Counted from the first letter of the stretch, positions 1 to 8,619 are shown. The stretch: DNA of 64,000 nt from Gellertiella hungarica (GCF_014197145.1 NZ_JACIEZ010000004.1:339708-403707), one strand, 5' to 3'. Made by a program: numbers and translations. The notes: generated by a model from the sequence alone, not told the origin.

Positions 1-744
1 CGGGAAATCGAACTCTTCGAGGCCGCCTATGCGAGCCGCATGCCTGTGATGCTCAAGGGTCCGACGGGCTGCGGCAAGACCCGCTTCGTCGAACACATGG
101 CCTGGCGGCTCGGCAGGCCGCTGGTCACCGTCTCCTGCCACGAGGACATGACCGCCTCCGATCTCGTCGGCCGCTTCCTGCTCGATGCGGAGGGCACCGT
201 CTGGCATGACGGACCGCTGACGCTTGCCGTGCGCGAGGGCGCGATCTGCTATCTCGACGAGATCGTGGAAGCCCGGCAGGACACCACCGTCGTCATCCAC
301 TCGCTGACGGACGACCGGCGCATCCTGCCGCTCGAGAAGAAGAACGAGGTCGTCACGGCCCATGCCGACTTCCAGGTCGTCATTTCCTACAATCCGGGCT
401 ACCAGAGCGTGCTGAAGGACCTGAAGGAATCGACCAAGCAGCGCTTCGGCGCGCTGGCCTTCGCCTATCCCTCCCCCGCGGTGGAAACGGAAATCGTGAT
501 GCGCGAGGCAGGCGTGGAGCGGCGGATGGCGGAAACGCTGGTGCGCATTGCCGAACGCTCGCGCAACCTGAAGGGCCACGGGCTCGAAGAGGGCGCGTCC
601 ACGCGGATGCTCGTCAATGCGGGGCTTCTCGTCGCCCGGGGCGTGCCGGTGGAGGAGGCATGCCAGGTCGCCATGGTGGTGCCGATCACCGATGACCCGG
701 ACCTGCGCGAGGCGCTTTCGGGCGCCATCGCCGCCTGCCTGTGA
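1..744 (+). CDS. cbbQ: CbbQ-type Rubisco activase AAA+ ATPase (5' end outside window)
   Basis: The reading frame is open from base 1, so the true start lies upstream; about 247 codons are visible of a family that is usually 265-280 aa. The Walker A motif GPTGCGKT follows MPVMLK, and a Walker B-like stretch [14 protein letters not shown] follows about 60 residues later. Residues such as [15 protein letters not shown] and the C-terminal STRMLVNAG are typical of CbbQ rather than NorQ. CbbQ forms a hexameric MoxR-class motor that with CbbO removes inhibitory sugar phosphates from form I or II Rubisco. cbbO follows after 9 bp, so the pair is co-transcribed. Rubisco genes are expected just upstream but are not visible. 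NorQ/NirQ is the alternative; local sequence favours CbbQ. Confidence 0.85.
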   Translation, partial: REIELFEAAYASRMPVMLKGPTGCGKTRFVEHMAWRLGRPLVTVSCHEDMTASDLVGRFLLDAEGTVWHDGPLTLAVREGAICYLDEIVEARQDTTVVIHSLTDDRRILPLEKKNEVVTAHADFQVVISYNPGYQSVLKDLKESTKQRFGALAFAYPSPAVETEIVMREAGVERRMAETLVRIAERSRNLKGHGLEEGASTRMLVNAGLLVARGVPVEEACQVAMVVPITDDPDLREALSGAIAACL

Positions 745-753
745 GTAAGCGCC

Positions 754-2964
754 ATGACCGGGCGGGCCCGTCTTGACGATCATAATCCCTTTCCGCCGGC
801 ATGGCGGGAACGATGGCGGACTGCCGAAGAGAGGATCGCCCTTGCGGGTTACGGGGATATGGTAACGGATGCCTATCGCGCCGCCGCCGGAGCTCTCGCC
901 ATGTCGGCCGGTCCTGCCCTTGCCATCCGGCTGGCCAAAACCGTTTCGCTGGCGGCGATCCGGTCCGGACGGCGGGCCGCCTGCCTTGTTCCGGAGGCGG
1001 CGCTCGAGACTTCCGCGCGCTACCGGCAGCCGGAGGACATGGATCTTTGGGTTGCGCAGGTGGAGGAGGTGCTGCGCAAGGCACCGGAAAGCGCGCTTGC
1101 CCTTCTCGAAAACATGGGGCGGATCGTCGGCGCGCTCCCGCCCTTCGCATTCCACGCCTTCGTTCGCGCTGGCCTCGCCTCGCGGGCAGCCGGCAGCGGA
1201 CAGGCGTCCGCCTTCTTCGCACTCGAGACGCCTGAGGCCTTGAGGATGCTGGGCGGCACACCCGGTTCCACCGGCTTCGCCACGCTCAGGGGTCAGCTGA
1301 GACCCTACATGACAGCCCTCTGGGGCCTCTGCCCGCCGATTGCCGAACCGCCCCCCGACGCGCCCGAAGCCATGCGCAGGCGTCCCGGTCTCGGCGGCGG
1401 CGGGGTGCGGATGCCATCCTCCTATCCGGGCTTTCCGCCGGAAGAGGCAAGGCTTCTCTACCGCGCCGCGCTGGCCCATATCGGCGCCCATCGCCGCCAT
1501 ACGCGGACGCTCTTTCCCGCAAAGGGCCTGAAGCCGCTGCAGATCGCTCTTGTCTCGCTGATCGAGGATGCGCGGGTGGAGCGCCTGGCCGCCCTCGAAA
1601 TGCCCGGGCTCGCGCGTCTCTGGAACCGGTTTCATGTGGCTCGCCCGGAAGGACCGCCTCTCGCCATCGCGCTGATGGCCCGCCTTTCGCGGGCCCTTGC
1701 CGATCCGGCCTACGAGGATCCGCACGGCTTTGTTGCCAAGGGTCGCGCGCTTTTCGAGGAGGCATTTCAAAACGACAGGCACGACCAGCAGCTCAGCCGG
1801 CGCATCGGCGGTCTCCTCGGCAACGACATCGGGCAGATGCGGCTGCAATTCGACCCGAAGACCTATGTGGTCCAGCCTGCCTACCGCGATGACAATCTCG
1901 GGATCTGGGATTTCGGCCCGCAGGACGACCAGGCGCCGATCGAGATGGAAGCAATGCTCGAAGGCGCCCGGATCGAGCAGCAGCAGGGAGAGGATGGCCG
2001 CCGGGAACAGGGGGATGCGGGCGAAAGCGCTGCCGGGCGGCTGGTGACCCCTAACGACGAGGACGCCTATCCCCGCTTCCGCTATCCGGAATTCGACCCC
2101 GTTGCCGGCCAGTACCGCCCGGACTGGTGCACGGTGCGCGAATATCCGGTGCGCCCCGGCCCTCCCGCCCTGGTCCGCGCTCTCGAGGAGGCCAGGTCCG
2201 ACATTGTCGACCGGCTTTCCAGCATGATCCGGGCGTCGCGCGTCAGCCGCCAGCAGAGGGTGCGCGGCCAGATGGAGGGGGATTTCCTCGATGTGGATGC
2301 GAGCATATCCGCGCAGATCGCAAGGCGGGCCGGCGACTTGCCGGACAACCGCGTTTATGGCCGCCACGAACGCCGCGCCCGGGACATGTCGGTGCTGCTT
2401 CTGATCGACTGTTCCCGATCCACGACCGACCGGCTTCCGGATGGATCGTCGACGGTGCTGGAGATGGAGCGCCTCTCCACGGCCTTCCTTGCGCGGGCGA
2501 TGACCGGGCTTGACGATCCCTTCGCCATTGCCGGCTTCGCCTCCAACGGGCGTGAGGACGTGCGCTATATGCGGGTGAAGGATTTCGGGCAGCCTTTCGA
2601 TCGGCCGGCGCTCGGCCGCCTTGCCGGCCTGACGGGGGATTTCTCCACCCGTCTGGGGGCGGTGCTGCGCCACGCGGGCCGCGATCTTGCCCGGCAGAGA
2701 AGCTATCGGCGGCTGCTTCTCGTGGTCACGGACGGAGAACCGTCCGACATCGACGTCGACGATCCCGCCCATCTCGCGGGCGATGCCCGCATGGCCGTTC
2801 GGGAACTGCGCCGGGAGGGGCTCGACGTCTTCTGCATCACCCTCGGCTCGAACAGCGCATCCAGCGCGCCGCAGATCTTCGGCCGGCGCCAGACACTGTG
2901 CCTCGATTCGGTCAACCGCCTGCCGACGGTCCTGCCCGGCATTTACCTTTCCCTGAAGTCCTGA
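754..2964 (+). CDS. cbbO: CbbO-type Rubisco activase VWA subunit
   Basis: This 736-aa protein is the adaptor partner of the CbbQ motor. The C-terminal von Willebrand A domain carries an intact MIDAS motif DCSRS (about residues 552-556), with later metal-site residues expected near TGDFSTR and VVTDGEPSD. The long N-terminal part (with SLIEDARVERLA and NDIGQMRLQFD) fits the CbbO/NorD helical region, and the length is closer to CbbO (about 700-800 aa) than to NorD (about 600-650 aa). CbbO binds Rubisco and passes remodelling force from CbbQ. The gene begins at ATG 754, nine bases after the cbbQ stop. What remains uncertain is whether the client is Rubisco or NO reductase, since neither is inside the window. 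Confidence 0.8.
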   Translation: MTGRARLDDHNPFPPAWRERWRTAEERIALAGYGDMVTDAYRAAAGALAMSAGPALAIRLAKTVSLAAIRSGRRAACLVPEAALETSARYRQPEDMDLWVAQVEEVLRKAPESALALLENMGRIVGALPPFAFHAFVRAGLASRAAGSGQASAFFALETPEALRMLGGTPGSTGFATLRGQLRPYMTALWGLCPPIAEPPPDAPEAMRRRPGLGGGGVRMPSSYPGFPPEEARLLYRAALAHIGAHRRHTRTLFPAKGLKPLQIALVSLIEDARVERLAALEMPGLARLWNRFHVARPEGPPLAIALMARLSRALADPAYEDPHGFVAKGRALFEEAFQNDRHDQQLSRRIGGLLGNDIGQMRLQFDPKTYVVQPAYRDDNLGIWDFGPQDDQAPIEMEAMLEGARIEQQQGEDGRREQGDAGESAAGRLVTPNDEDAYPRFRYPEFDPVAGQYRPDWCTVREYPVRPGPPALVRALEEARSDIVDRLSSMIRASRVSRQQRVRGQMEGDFLDVDASISAQIARRAGDLPDNRVYGRHERRARDMSVLLLIDCSRSTTDRLPDGSSTVLEMERLSTAFLARAMTGLDDPFAIAGFASNGREDVRYMRVKDFGQPFDRPALGRLAGLTGDFSTRLGAVLRHAGRDLARQRSYRRLLLVVTDGEPSDIDVDDPAHLAGDARMAVRELRREGLDVFCITLGSNSASSAPQIFGRRQTLCLDSVNRLPTVLPGIYLSLKS

Positions 2965-3041
2965 GCCCTTTTGCCGAAGCAATAGCCCGGATTTTCCCGA
3001 AGTCTCCATGCATGAAGGCGGGGAGATCTGCCGTCGGCCCC

Positions 3042-4050
3042 TCAGAAGGGCCATAACTGCTCCCGGTCCTGCGCCGCGGGCCAGGGCAGCAGAGGATCCG
3101 GGTCGGGACAGGTGGGGAGCAGGCGGCTGATGAAGCCGATCAGTTGCGGGCCCTTGATCACGATGCGTCCGTCTTCGCCGGGAGGCGCCGTCAGCCGGAA
3201 CGGGCCGAAGCGAACCATGCAGCCGGATGAAAGCCTTGCGCGGATGTCGGCCGCCGCCTGTTCCCTGCTGGTTGGCGAAGTCCCTGTCGTCGAAAGTGAA
3301 GTCCGACCAGCCTTCGCGCTCGAACCACTGCTCGTAGGGCGGATTGGACTGGACAAGCTGGAATTCCCCGCCCGTTTCCGGGTCGAGCGTCAGCGTGTAC
3401 CGGCGGTAAAGCTGCGCGAGCTTTCGCCAGTATGTGGCGGGCTCCCGGCTTTCCAGTTCGGCTATGGTTGCGATGGCGTTGTCCACCTCGCTCTTGTGCC
3501 CCTTTTCCATCCAGTCCCGTTCGGCCGCATCGCGGGCGACGACAAGCCGATGCGGCACCTCCGCTCCGCCATTCGCATGGGTGGCCTCCGCCCCCTCATA
3601 GGCATCGAGCGCAGCCAGATAGGCAAGCTGATACTGCTGATAGAGACGATAGGTCTCCGTCGGCCCGCCATCGAGGTGAAAGAGCAGCATTTCGGCTGCG
3701 TCCAGTGCCTTGCGCTCATCCGGCGACAGCCGGATGAGCGGCGTCTGCTTGCCATCGAGAACGGCCTTGTACACGTCGCTGATCGTTGCAGCCCCCGGGA
3801 CGACCGTCCAGCTGCAAAGCAGCGTTCTGTTGAGCGCATTGGAGACATAATACTGCGTCGTCCGATCCTTGGGATCGAGGCCGGGGCGGATGTCCTGGCC
3901 GGGCAGGCAGAGGGAAAGCAATGCTCCGGTATCGCTGCCAACGACCCCGCGAAGGGAAAGGGCCGTGGCAAGCTTGTTGTAGATCTGGAGGTAGCGTTGT
4001 GCGTCGATGTCGGCCGACGCGCGACGACCCGGTACCTGCGGGAAGGGCAT
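3042..4050 (-). pseudogene. Frameshifted, internally deleted paralogue of the adjacent 466-aa protein
   Basis: Translation from ATG 4050, with a strong ribosome site GGAGG five bases upstream, gives about 262 residues that align with the upstream neighbour (shared features: LSPDER/LSPEEK, EPATYWRKL/EPALFWRKL, GEFQLV/SEFQLV, W-FTF). The frame then breaks at a CCC run (3263-3265; GGG on the coding strand). Reading one base on restores homology and ends in CPDPDPLLPWP, matching the neighbour's CPDPDSTLPWP. Relative to the neighbour about 118 residues (neighbour residues 280-398) are missing in the middle. The two copies are clearly diverged, so the duplication is not recent, whereas the intact start and ribosome site suggest the frameshift is. 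A sequencing error cannot be excluded. Function unknown. Confidence 0.7.
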
Positions 4051-4069
4051 CAACGCCTCCACCGGTGTC

Positions 4070-5470
4070 TCAGTTCGGCCAGGGCAGCGTGCTGTCGGGA
4101 TCAGGGCATTTCGGCAGCACTTCGCAGATCATGGCGATGATCTGCACGTCCGGCGCCTCGATGCCGTCGGCGGCGATCGTACCGCGCACGCTCTCGGAAT
4201 GCTCCTCCATCGCAAACTGGCCGGAAATGGAGAATGGGCCGATGCCGACCGAGGCATTCGCTCGTATCTCGAGATTCATCCTCTCGACGAGCGTATCCTC
4301 GAAGCGGCCGCGGATCCGCAGATTGCGGGACAGGATGACGGCGGTGGGGATGACGGTCATGGCCCCCTGCGGCGGCTCTGCATCCGCGATCGATCCGCCG
4401 GACGAAAACTCGGTGCCGTAGAGCGGCGATGACGGCGCCCAGCGCCAGGCACGGCTCCAGAACAGCAGCGGGTTCATCCAGCGCCGGTCGAGCGACACGC
4501 GCATCAGCTCGCAGGAGAAGTCGAGTTCCGTCTCGTCCATCTTCACATAAACGCTGTCCTTCTCGTAGCTGCCTTCGCCGGAAATCCGGAAGATGCCGTA
4601 GGACAGGTCGAGATTGCCGGAGACCCCGATGGCATCGGAGCGAGACTGGTTGTCCATGTCCTTCTGGGAAAAGGTAAAGCTTGTCCAGCCTGCGTCCTTG
4701 AACCAGTCCCGGTAAGCGGGCGAATAACCGACCAGCTGGAACTCGCTCGACTGGCTGTTCTCCTGCGTTCCCGCGGCATAGCGCTGCTGCAGCTTTCTCC
4801 AGAAGAGGGCAGGCTCCATCGCCTCGTATTCGGCGATCACCGCAACCGCCGCTTCCACCGCCTCGCGGTGGCCGCGCGCGATCCAGTCGCCCTCTGCCTT
4901 ATCCAAGCGACGATAGAGGCTCGACGGGACCGGCTTGGAGCGGTCGTTCCGGTAGGTCGCCTTCGCCGAATCAAGAGCATCGAGCGCATCCAGATATTTC
5001 AGATAGTATTCTTCATAGACCTCGGCATAGGCGTCATAGGTCTGGAGGCTGTCATCCAGCTTTTTCTTTTCCTCCGGGCTCAGATGCACCACCGGCGGCT
5101 GCTTGTTGTCGAGGATGCTGCGGTAGTTGCTGGAAACCGTGCCGGCCGCCTGTTTGAACACCCAGCTGAACTGCGGAACGACATCCAGCAGCACGGAAAG
5201 AGCGTAGCGATCGTCGACATCCTCGTCGGGATTGAGCGAAGCCGGCACATACTGGCCGGGATTGTAGATGGCCAGAAGATATTCCGGGTTCTGGCCGGGA
5301 TAGCCGAGAGATGACCTGAGGGGCGGTCGGATGTCGGACGGATCCCCCCTCCCGGTATCCGGAACAGCGTGGACATCGCTGCTGGGGATAGACGTCACTC
5401 CCAGCGCGAGAGCGATCTTCGAATACAGCTTTATGAACAGCTTTGCGTTGAAATCTTCGCTCTCAGGCAT
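4070..5470 (-). CDS. Unrecognised 466-aa protein, tandem paralogue of the downstream frameshifted copy
   Basis: I do not recognise this family. The protein has no signal peptide or membrane segment. Its first half is rich in charged and aromatic residues (YDAYAEVYEEYYLKYLDALD, likely helical); the second half looks beta-rich, with two similar strands, YGIFRISGEGSY (about residue 291) and IGPFSISGQF (about residue 410), and it ends with CPDPDSTLPWPN. Start ATG 5470 has GGAAGGA seven bases upstream. The stop lies 19 bp before the start of the paralogue and a 71-aa gene lies 93 bp upstream, all on one strand, so the three probably form one transcript. Secreted effector, toxin or structural roles are all possible; no evidence favours one. 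Confidence 0.6.
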   Translation of the reverse strand: MPESEDFNAKLFIKLYSKIALALGVTSIPSSDVHAVPDTGRGDPSDIRPPLRSSLGYPGQNPEYLLAIYNPGQYVPASLNPDEDVDDRYALSVLLDVVPQFSWVFKQAAGTVSSNYRSILDNKQPPVVHLSPEEKKKLDDSLQTYDAYAEVYEEYYLKYLDALDALDSAKATYRNDRSKPVPSSLYRRLDKAEGDWIARGHREAVEAAVAVIAEYEAMEPALFWRKLQQRYAAGTQENSQSSEFQLVGYSPAYRDWFKDAGWTSFTFSQKDMDNQSRSDAIGVSGNLDLSYGIFRISGEGSYEKDSVYVKMDETELDFSCELMRVSLDRRWMNPLLFWSRAWRWAPSSPLYGTEFSSGGSIADAEPPQGAMTVIPTAVILSRNLRIRGRFEDTLVERMNLEIRANASVGIGPFSISGQFAMEEHSESVRGTIAADGIEAPDVQIIAMICEVLPKCPDPDSTLPWPN

Positions 5471-5563
5471 TGGAAAGTCCTTCCGCTTGCTCTGTTGGTA
5501 AAGAAAGCGCCCTCTCCGGAACCATGGCTCCGGAGACGCATGGTCTCGAGGCAGGTCCTGCCC

Positions 5564-5779
5564 TCAGTTGCTGCCGATGCTGACGATGGATTTCGGGCCC
5601 GACTTGCTTTCGATCCGGCCCCTGAGGTTGGCGACGTCGCGGCTCGTCGTGTCCCAGTCGGCATCGAACGTCCAGGTGTCGTCCTTGCATTCTGCATTCT
5701 TGGCCGGAACGGCCTGCAATCCGGCCGTGATCTTGCCGATCGCGACATCATCCCCGAAAATGACCCAGAACGAATTCAT
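5564..5779 (-). CDS. Unrecognised 71-aa protein heading the paralogue cassette
   Basis: The small open frame begins at ATG 5779 after GGGGGCG; an in-frame TTG at 5797 would add six residues. The product starts MNSFWVIFGDDVAIG, contains one Cys and ends KSIVSIGSN, with no signal peptide or transmembrane segment. It is the first gene after an AT-rich region and lies on the same strand as the two paralogous genes downstream, so it is probably part of their transcript. I recognise no family. Coding status is supported by position, ribosome site and absence of any better frame; it could still be spurious. Confidence 0.45.
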   Translation of the reverse strand: MNSFWVIFGDDVAIGKITAGLQAVPAKNAECKDDTWTFDADWDTTSRDVANLRGRIESKSGPKSIVSIGSN

Positions 5780-5799
5780 GTTCGCCCCCGAACGCAATT

Positions 5800-5884
5800 A
5801 AAACGATAAAATATCCATGTGGACAATTTATCCTAGAGTAGCACCCCCGGGAAAATTGTAAACATGTAATTTAGGACTGACTTT
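5800..5884 (-). promoter_or_regulatory. AT-rich promoter region of the paralogue cassette
   Basis: This block is strikingly AT-rich against its GC-rich surroundings. Read on the minus strand it has TTTACA followed 16 bases later by TACTCT, and TTGTCC followed 17 bases later by TTTTAA. Either could be a sigma70-like promoter for the 71-aa gene. Only position and composition support the call. Confidence 0.35.
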
Positions 5885-5973
5885 ATGATTTTCCGCGCAG
5901 GGCGGATCCCGCTGACCCGAAACTCACTGCGTCCCGGCAGCAAAAGGCGGTCCGAAATGCACCGGCGGTCGGG

Positions 5974-6609
5974 TCAGTCCGCGGCCGCCAGCATGGGCCG
6001 GAAGAGGTCGATGCACCGGTCGACACGATGGCGGACCTCCTCGTCGGAAAGGTCCTGTGGTGCCTCCAGCCCCAGTGCGGCGCGGCGCAGGGGCTCGCCG
6101 ATCAGCCAGGCGAGCATGGCGCGCGCCACCGGTTCCAGCCGGGCGGGATCCGTCCCTCTTTTCGCCCGCAGGCAGTCGATCAGCGACCGGACGCCCCGCT
6201 CGATCCCATTCTCGTTGTAGGGAAGGGCGAGTTCAGCCCGCGCGACAGGATCCTCCACGATGATCCTGAAGAGTGAAACGGCATCCCCGGACAAGGCAAC
6301 CCGGTGGATCCGCGCCAGCAGAACCGGAAGAGCCTGTCCGTCCGGCCCGCTTTCGAGCGGCTGCGGCGCAAAGCTGTCTGTCCAGGAGGATACGATCAAT
6401 CCCACGAGTTCGTCCCGGTTGGAGACGAAGGAATAGACGGTTTTCTTGGCCATGGCGCCTGCCTTGGCCACCGCATCGATGGAAAAGCGGGCGTAGCCGC
6501 CCTTCAGCAGCACGTCGGTGGCTGCCGCGATCAGGTGCTTTTTCTGCGCCACCCGGTCCTGTGCAGGCCGCCCGCGCTTCCGTTCTTCCAACCGGCCTCT
6601 CCTTGACAC
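5974..6609 (-). CDS. TetR/AcrR-family repressor of the PhlG-like gene
   Basis: The 211-aa protein has the TetR N-terminal DNA-binding domain: a first helix with AATDVLLKGGYARFSI and a recognition region with AKKTVYSFVSNRDEL (about residues 28-68), then an all-helical ligand-binding half. The start is GTG 6609; the preceding ribosome site is weak. It is divergent from the PhlG-like hydrolase gene, and a perfect palindrome sits between the two starts, so it most likely represses both itself and that gene until an aromatic or phloroglucinol-like ligand binds. The ligand is inference. Confidence 0.85.
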   Translation of the reverse strand: MSRRGRLEERKRGRPAQDRVAQKKHLIAAATDVLLKGGYARFSIDAVAKAGAMAKKTVYSFVSNRDELVGLIVSSWTDSFAPQPLESGPDGQALPVLLARIHRVALSGDAVSLFRIIVEDPVARAELALPYNENGIERGVRSLIDCLRAKRGTDPARLEPVARAMLAWLIGEPLRRAALGLEAPQDLSDEEVRHRVDRCIDLFRPMLAAAD

Positions 6610-6631
6610 ATCCGCCCCAGGCCATTAGCAC
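6603..6631 (+). promoter_or_regulatory. Probable promoter of the PhlG-like gene
   Basis: TTGACA at 6603-6608 is followed after 17 bases by TAGCAC at 6626-6631. The expected transcription start falls inside the palindrome at 6636-6664, a good place for repression by the divergent TetR protein. The -10 box is a weak match. Confidence 0.45.
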
Positions 6632-6635
6632 ATGC

Positions 6636-6664
6636 ATTTAGGAAACGATAGTCGTTTCCTAAAT
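6636..6664. promoter_or_regulatory. Perfect 29-bp palindromic operator
   Basis: The arms ATTTAGGAAACGA and TCGTTTCCTAAAT are exact reverse complements separated by TAG. The site lies between a TetR gene and the divergent PhlG-like gene and overlaps the predicted transcription start of the latter, the classic placement of a TetR operator. Confidence 0.85.
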
Positions 6665-6682
6665 AGCAAGGAGCAGAGAAGC

Positions 6683-7366
6683 ATGGAAACCGATCTGGAA
6701 CTGGCCCTGCCGGCCGCATTGCTGCACCCGCAGCCGATCCGGCTGGAGATGGGCATCGAGCGCCTTCCGTCCGGCACGCTGGTGGTTGCCTGCAGAACCC
6801 TGATGCCGGGATGCAGCGGCCTGATGTTCGACTGGTGGTTCAAATACTTCGAGAACGAGGAACACCTTCTCTGGTGGCATCCGAACGATCACAAGAGCCA
6901 TTTCGGATGGGACGCGGTCTGGCAGAAGGGCCGGAACTATATCGGCGCGACCATCCGCGCCGCCGAATCCCTGGGGGATGTTCCGCCGGTATCGGCAACC
7001 ATCCGCTTTCTGGACCCGCATGCCTGTTTCGGAGATGCGGCACTGGACGATGCCATGGCGCGTGGCGAGGTTTCCGCGGCAGTTTATGCGGGCATCGGTT
7101 TTGGCGATACCGTCACGCTCGATCCGGATGGCGTTCCGGTAACCGGCCGCATGATGCATGTAACACGCGACACGCCGGACGGAATGGTGCTCCGCAGCCG
7201 CTTTGCCCTCGGCCTTGACGCGGCACGGACGGGGCATGCGGTTTCCGATGAGATTGGCCTCGGCCTCATGAGGCACTGCCACCAGGAATTCAGCTACCTG
7301 GCAAGGGCGCTCCCCTCCCTCTACCATGGCGACCGTTCCAATCCCCGGCCACGCGATACCTGGTAG
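6683..7366 (+). CDS. PhlG-like (2,4-diacetylphloroglucinol hydrolase family) C-C hydrolase
   Basis: The 227-aa protein resembles the DAPG hydrolase family, zinc enzymes that cleave a C-acyl group from an aromatic ring. Visible family features are the aromatic-rich stretch FDWWFKYFENEEHLLWWHP followed by NDH, and a C-terminal HCHQEFSYLA that supplies the HxxxE metal-ligand pair. The ATG at 6683 was chosen because AAGGAG lies eight bases upstream and it clears the palindrome; an ATG at 6632 would put the operator inside the gene. The substrate need not be DAPG: several relatives act on other acylated phenolics. Control by the divergent TetR is likely. Confidence 0.75.
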   Translation: METDLELALPAALLHPQPIRLEMGIERLPSGTLVVACRTLMPGCSGLMFDWWFKYFENEEHLLWWHPNDHKSHFGWDAVWQKGRNYIGATIRAAESLGDVPPVSATIRFLDPHACFGDAALDDAMARGEVSAAVYAGIGFGDTVTLDPDGVPVTGRMMHVTRDTPDGMVLRSRFALGLDAARTGHAVSDEIGLGLMRHCHQEFSYLARALPSLYHGDRSNPRPRDTW

Positions 7367-7434
7367 GAGGAAATCGCCGCGCCTGCATCTGCCCATGCAT
7401 GCGCCTTCACGCTCGCAACGGCCCGGGGTCGCGA

Positions 7435-8088
7435 TCAGCGGGCCCTGATGCGACCTTCAATGCCTTCGAGTATGATGCCGAGGCCGAAGCTGAAGCTGGC
7501 GTCAAAGTCCCATTCGGGCGGAGGATCGCGCCTGTCGACAGGCCCATGGCCCCGCCCGGAAATCCTTTCCCGCCTCACCTTTTCCGTGGGAGCCAGCGCC
7601 GGGGTCGGATGGGATTGGAAGGCCGCCTGGCTTAGCGTATACCCGGTCAGCAGGAAGAAGGTGCGAACACTGTCCAGTTCGCTCATCCCCTGCGCCTGCA
7701 GCGCCTTCTTCGTCACGTCCATGGGAGCGTAGGCAGCCTCCGGTACAACCCCGTCGAGCTTGAGGAGGTCAGGAAGGCCAGGGTGTCGCAGGCACAGATG
7801 GCGCAACGCGCCGAAGCAGTAGCGGAGCTGCTCGCGCCAGTCCCCATGTCCACCGTCGAACTGCGTGCTCCTGATCAGCCGCTCGCCAACCGCCGCTATG
7901 AGATCGCGCTTGCTGCTGAAGTGATTGTAGAGCGCCATGGGCGTGACCCCGACGGCATCGGCAAGGGCCCTGATGCTCAAAGCGCCCGCGCCGTCGCGGT
8001 CGATCAGTCCGATGGCGGCATCGACCAGATTGTCACGAGAGAGATCCGGGCGCCGCGGGTTGTTCCCGGTCGTTGTCGTACGATCCAT
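7435..8088 (-). CDS. TetR-family regulator with tetracycline-repressor-like C-terminal domain
   Basis: This 217-aa protein has a clear TetR DNA-binding domain: DAAIGLIDRDGAGALSIRAL then VGVTPMALYNHFSSKRDLI (about residues 23-62). The C-terminal half (LRHPGLPDLL, FFLLTGYTLSQAAF) suggests the TetR_C family. Its stop is close to that of nothing else; it lies seven bases downstream of a membrane-protein gene on the same strand, so the two are co-transcribed. A short palindrome in front of that gene is the likely operator. It probably autoregulates the pair. Confidence 0.85.
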   Translation of the reverse strand: MDRTTTTGNNPRRPDLSRDNLVDAAIGLIDRDGAGALSIRALADAVGVTPMALYNHFSSKRDLIAAVGERLIRSTQFDGGHGDWREQLRYCFGALRHLCLRHPGLPDLLKLDGVVPEAAYAPMDVTKKALQAQGMSELDSVRTFFLLTGYTLSQAAFQSHPTPALAPTEKVRRERISGRGHGPVDRRDPPPEWDFDASFSFGLGIILEGIEGRIRAR

Positions 8089-8095
8089 GCCGGTC

Positions 8096-8575
8096 CTACC
8101 TGGTCACCGTGAAGGTCAGGGCGAGAAAGCTCAGCATTGCGAAACCGGCGCGGGCCACATGAGACCACTCCCACACATTCCGCATCTGCCGCCAATCCCC
8201 CTCCGGTGCCGAAAACAGCCCGAAAAACAGGGCGGATGCGCCACCGAGCTCGGTTTGCCCCAGCCAGGCCGCGTTGACCGGATGCGTCACGAGCCAGTAG
8301 GTCGCGTGGCATGCGAGGAGCAAACCCAAGGCAGCGGCGACCGGCCAGAAATGCGCGGGAGGCGCCAGATAGAGCAGGATGGCCAGGACGAGCATGCCGC
8401 CGACCTCTCCGACAAGCCCCCCGATGGTGAAGCCCGGGTAATAGATGGCCTGAACGGCGCGATAGCTCGGTTCGTCGAGGCGCAACTTGCCCGGAAACTC
8501 GAGCGCATGGGCGAGCGAGAGGCCAAAAGTGACCGCGAGAAGCAGCAGGGCGACCATGCATAGCAAATGGAACAT
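8096..8575 (-). CDS. Four-helix integral membrane protein (possibly DUF1772/anthrone-oxygenase-like)
   Basis: The 159-aa product is almost entirely hydrophobic with about four membrane segments (near residues 1-23, 48-68, 75-95 and 140-157). The stretch SLAHALEFPGKLRL followed by YYPGFTIGG resembles small DUF1772-type membrane proteins, but I cannot confirm the family. Start ATG 8575 has GGGAG about ten bases upstream. It forms a two-gene unit with the TetR regulator, which suggests a function induced by a small molecule, such as tolerance to or modification of a lipophilic compound. Confidence 0.6.
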   Translation of the reverse strand: MFHLLCMVALLLLAVTFGLSLAHALEFPGKLRLDEPSYRAVQAIYYPGFTIGGLVGEVGGMLVLAILLYLAPPAHFWPVAAALGLLLACHATYWLVTHPVNAAWLGQTELGGASALFFGLFSAPEGDWRQMRNVWEWSHVARAGFAMLSFLALTFTVTR

Positions 8576-8604
8576 GAGCGGCGCACTCCCGATATAGCTG
8601 TTAT

Positions 8605-8619
8605 ATATACAGTGTATAT
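8605..8619. promoter_or_regulatory. Palindrome ATATAC-AGT-GTATAT, likely TetR operator
   Basis: A perfect 6-bp inverted repeat with a 3-bp centre lies 30 bp upstream of the membrane-protein start in an AT-rich island. Its size and position suit binding by the co-transcribed TetR protein. Confidence 0.55.

Noticed and set aside
1..2964. norQ-norD assignment
   Set aside because: Residue patterns ([15 protein letters not shown], long VWA partner) fit CbbQ/CbbO better; kept as the alternative.
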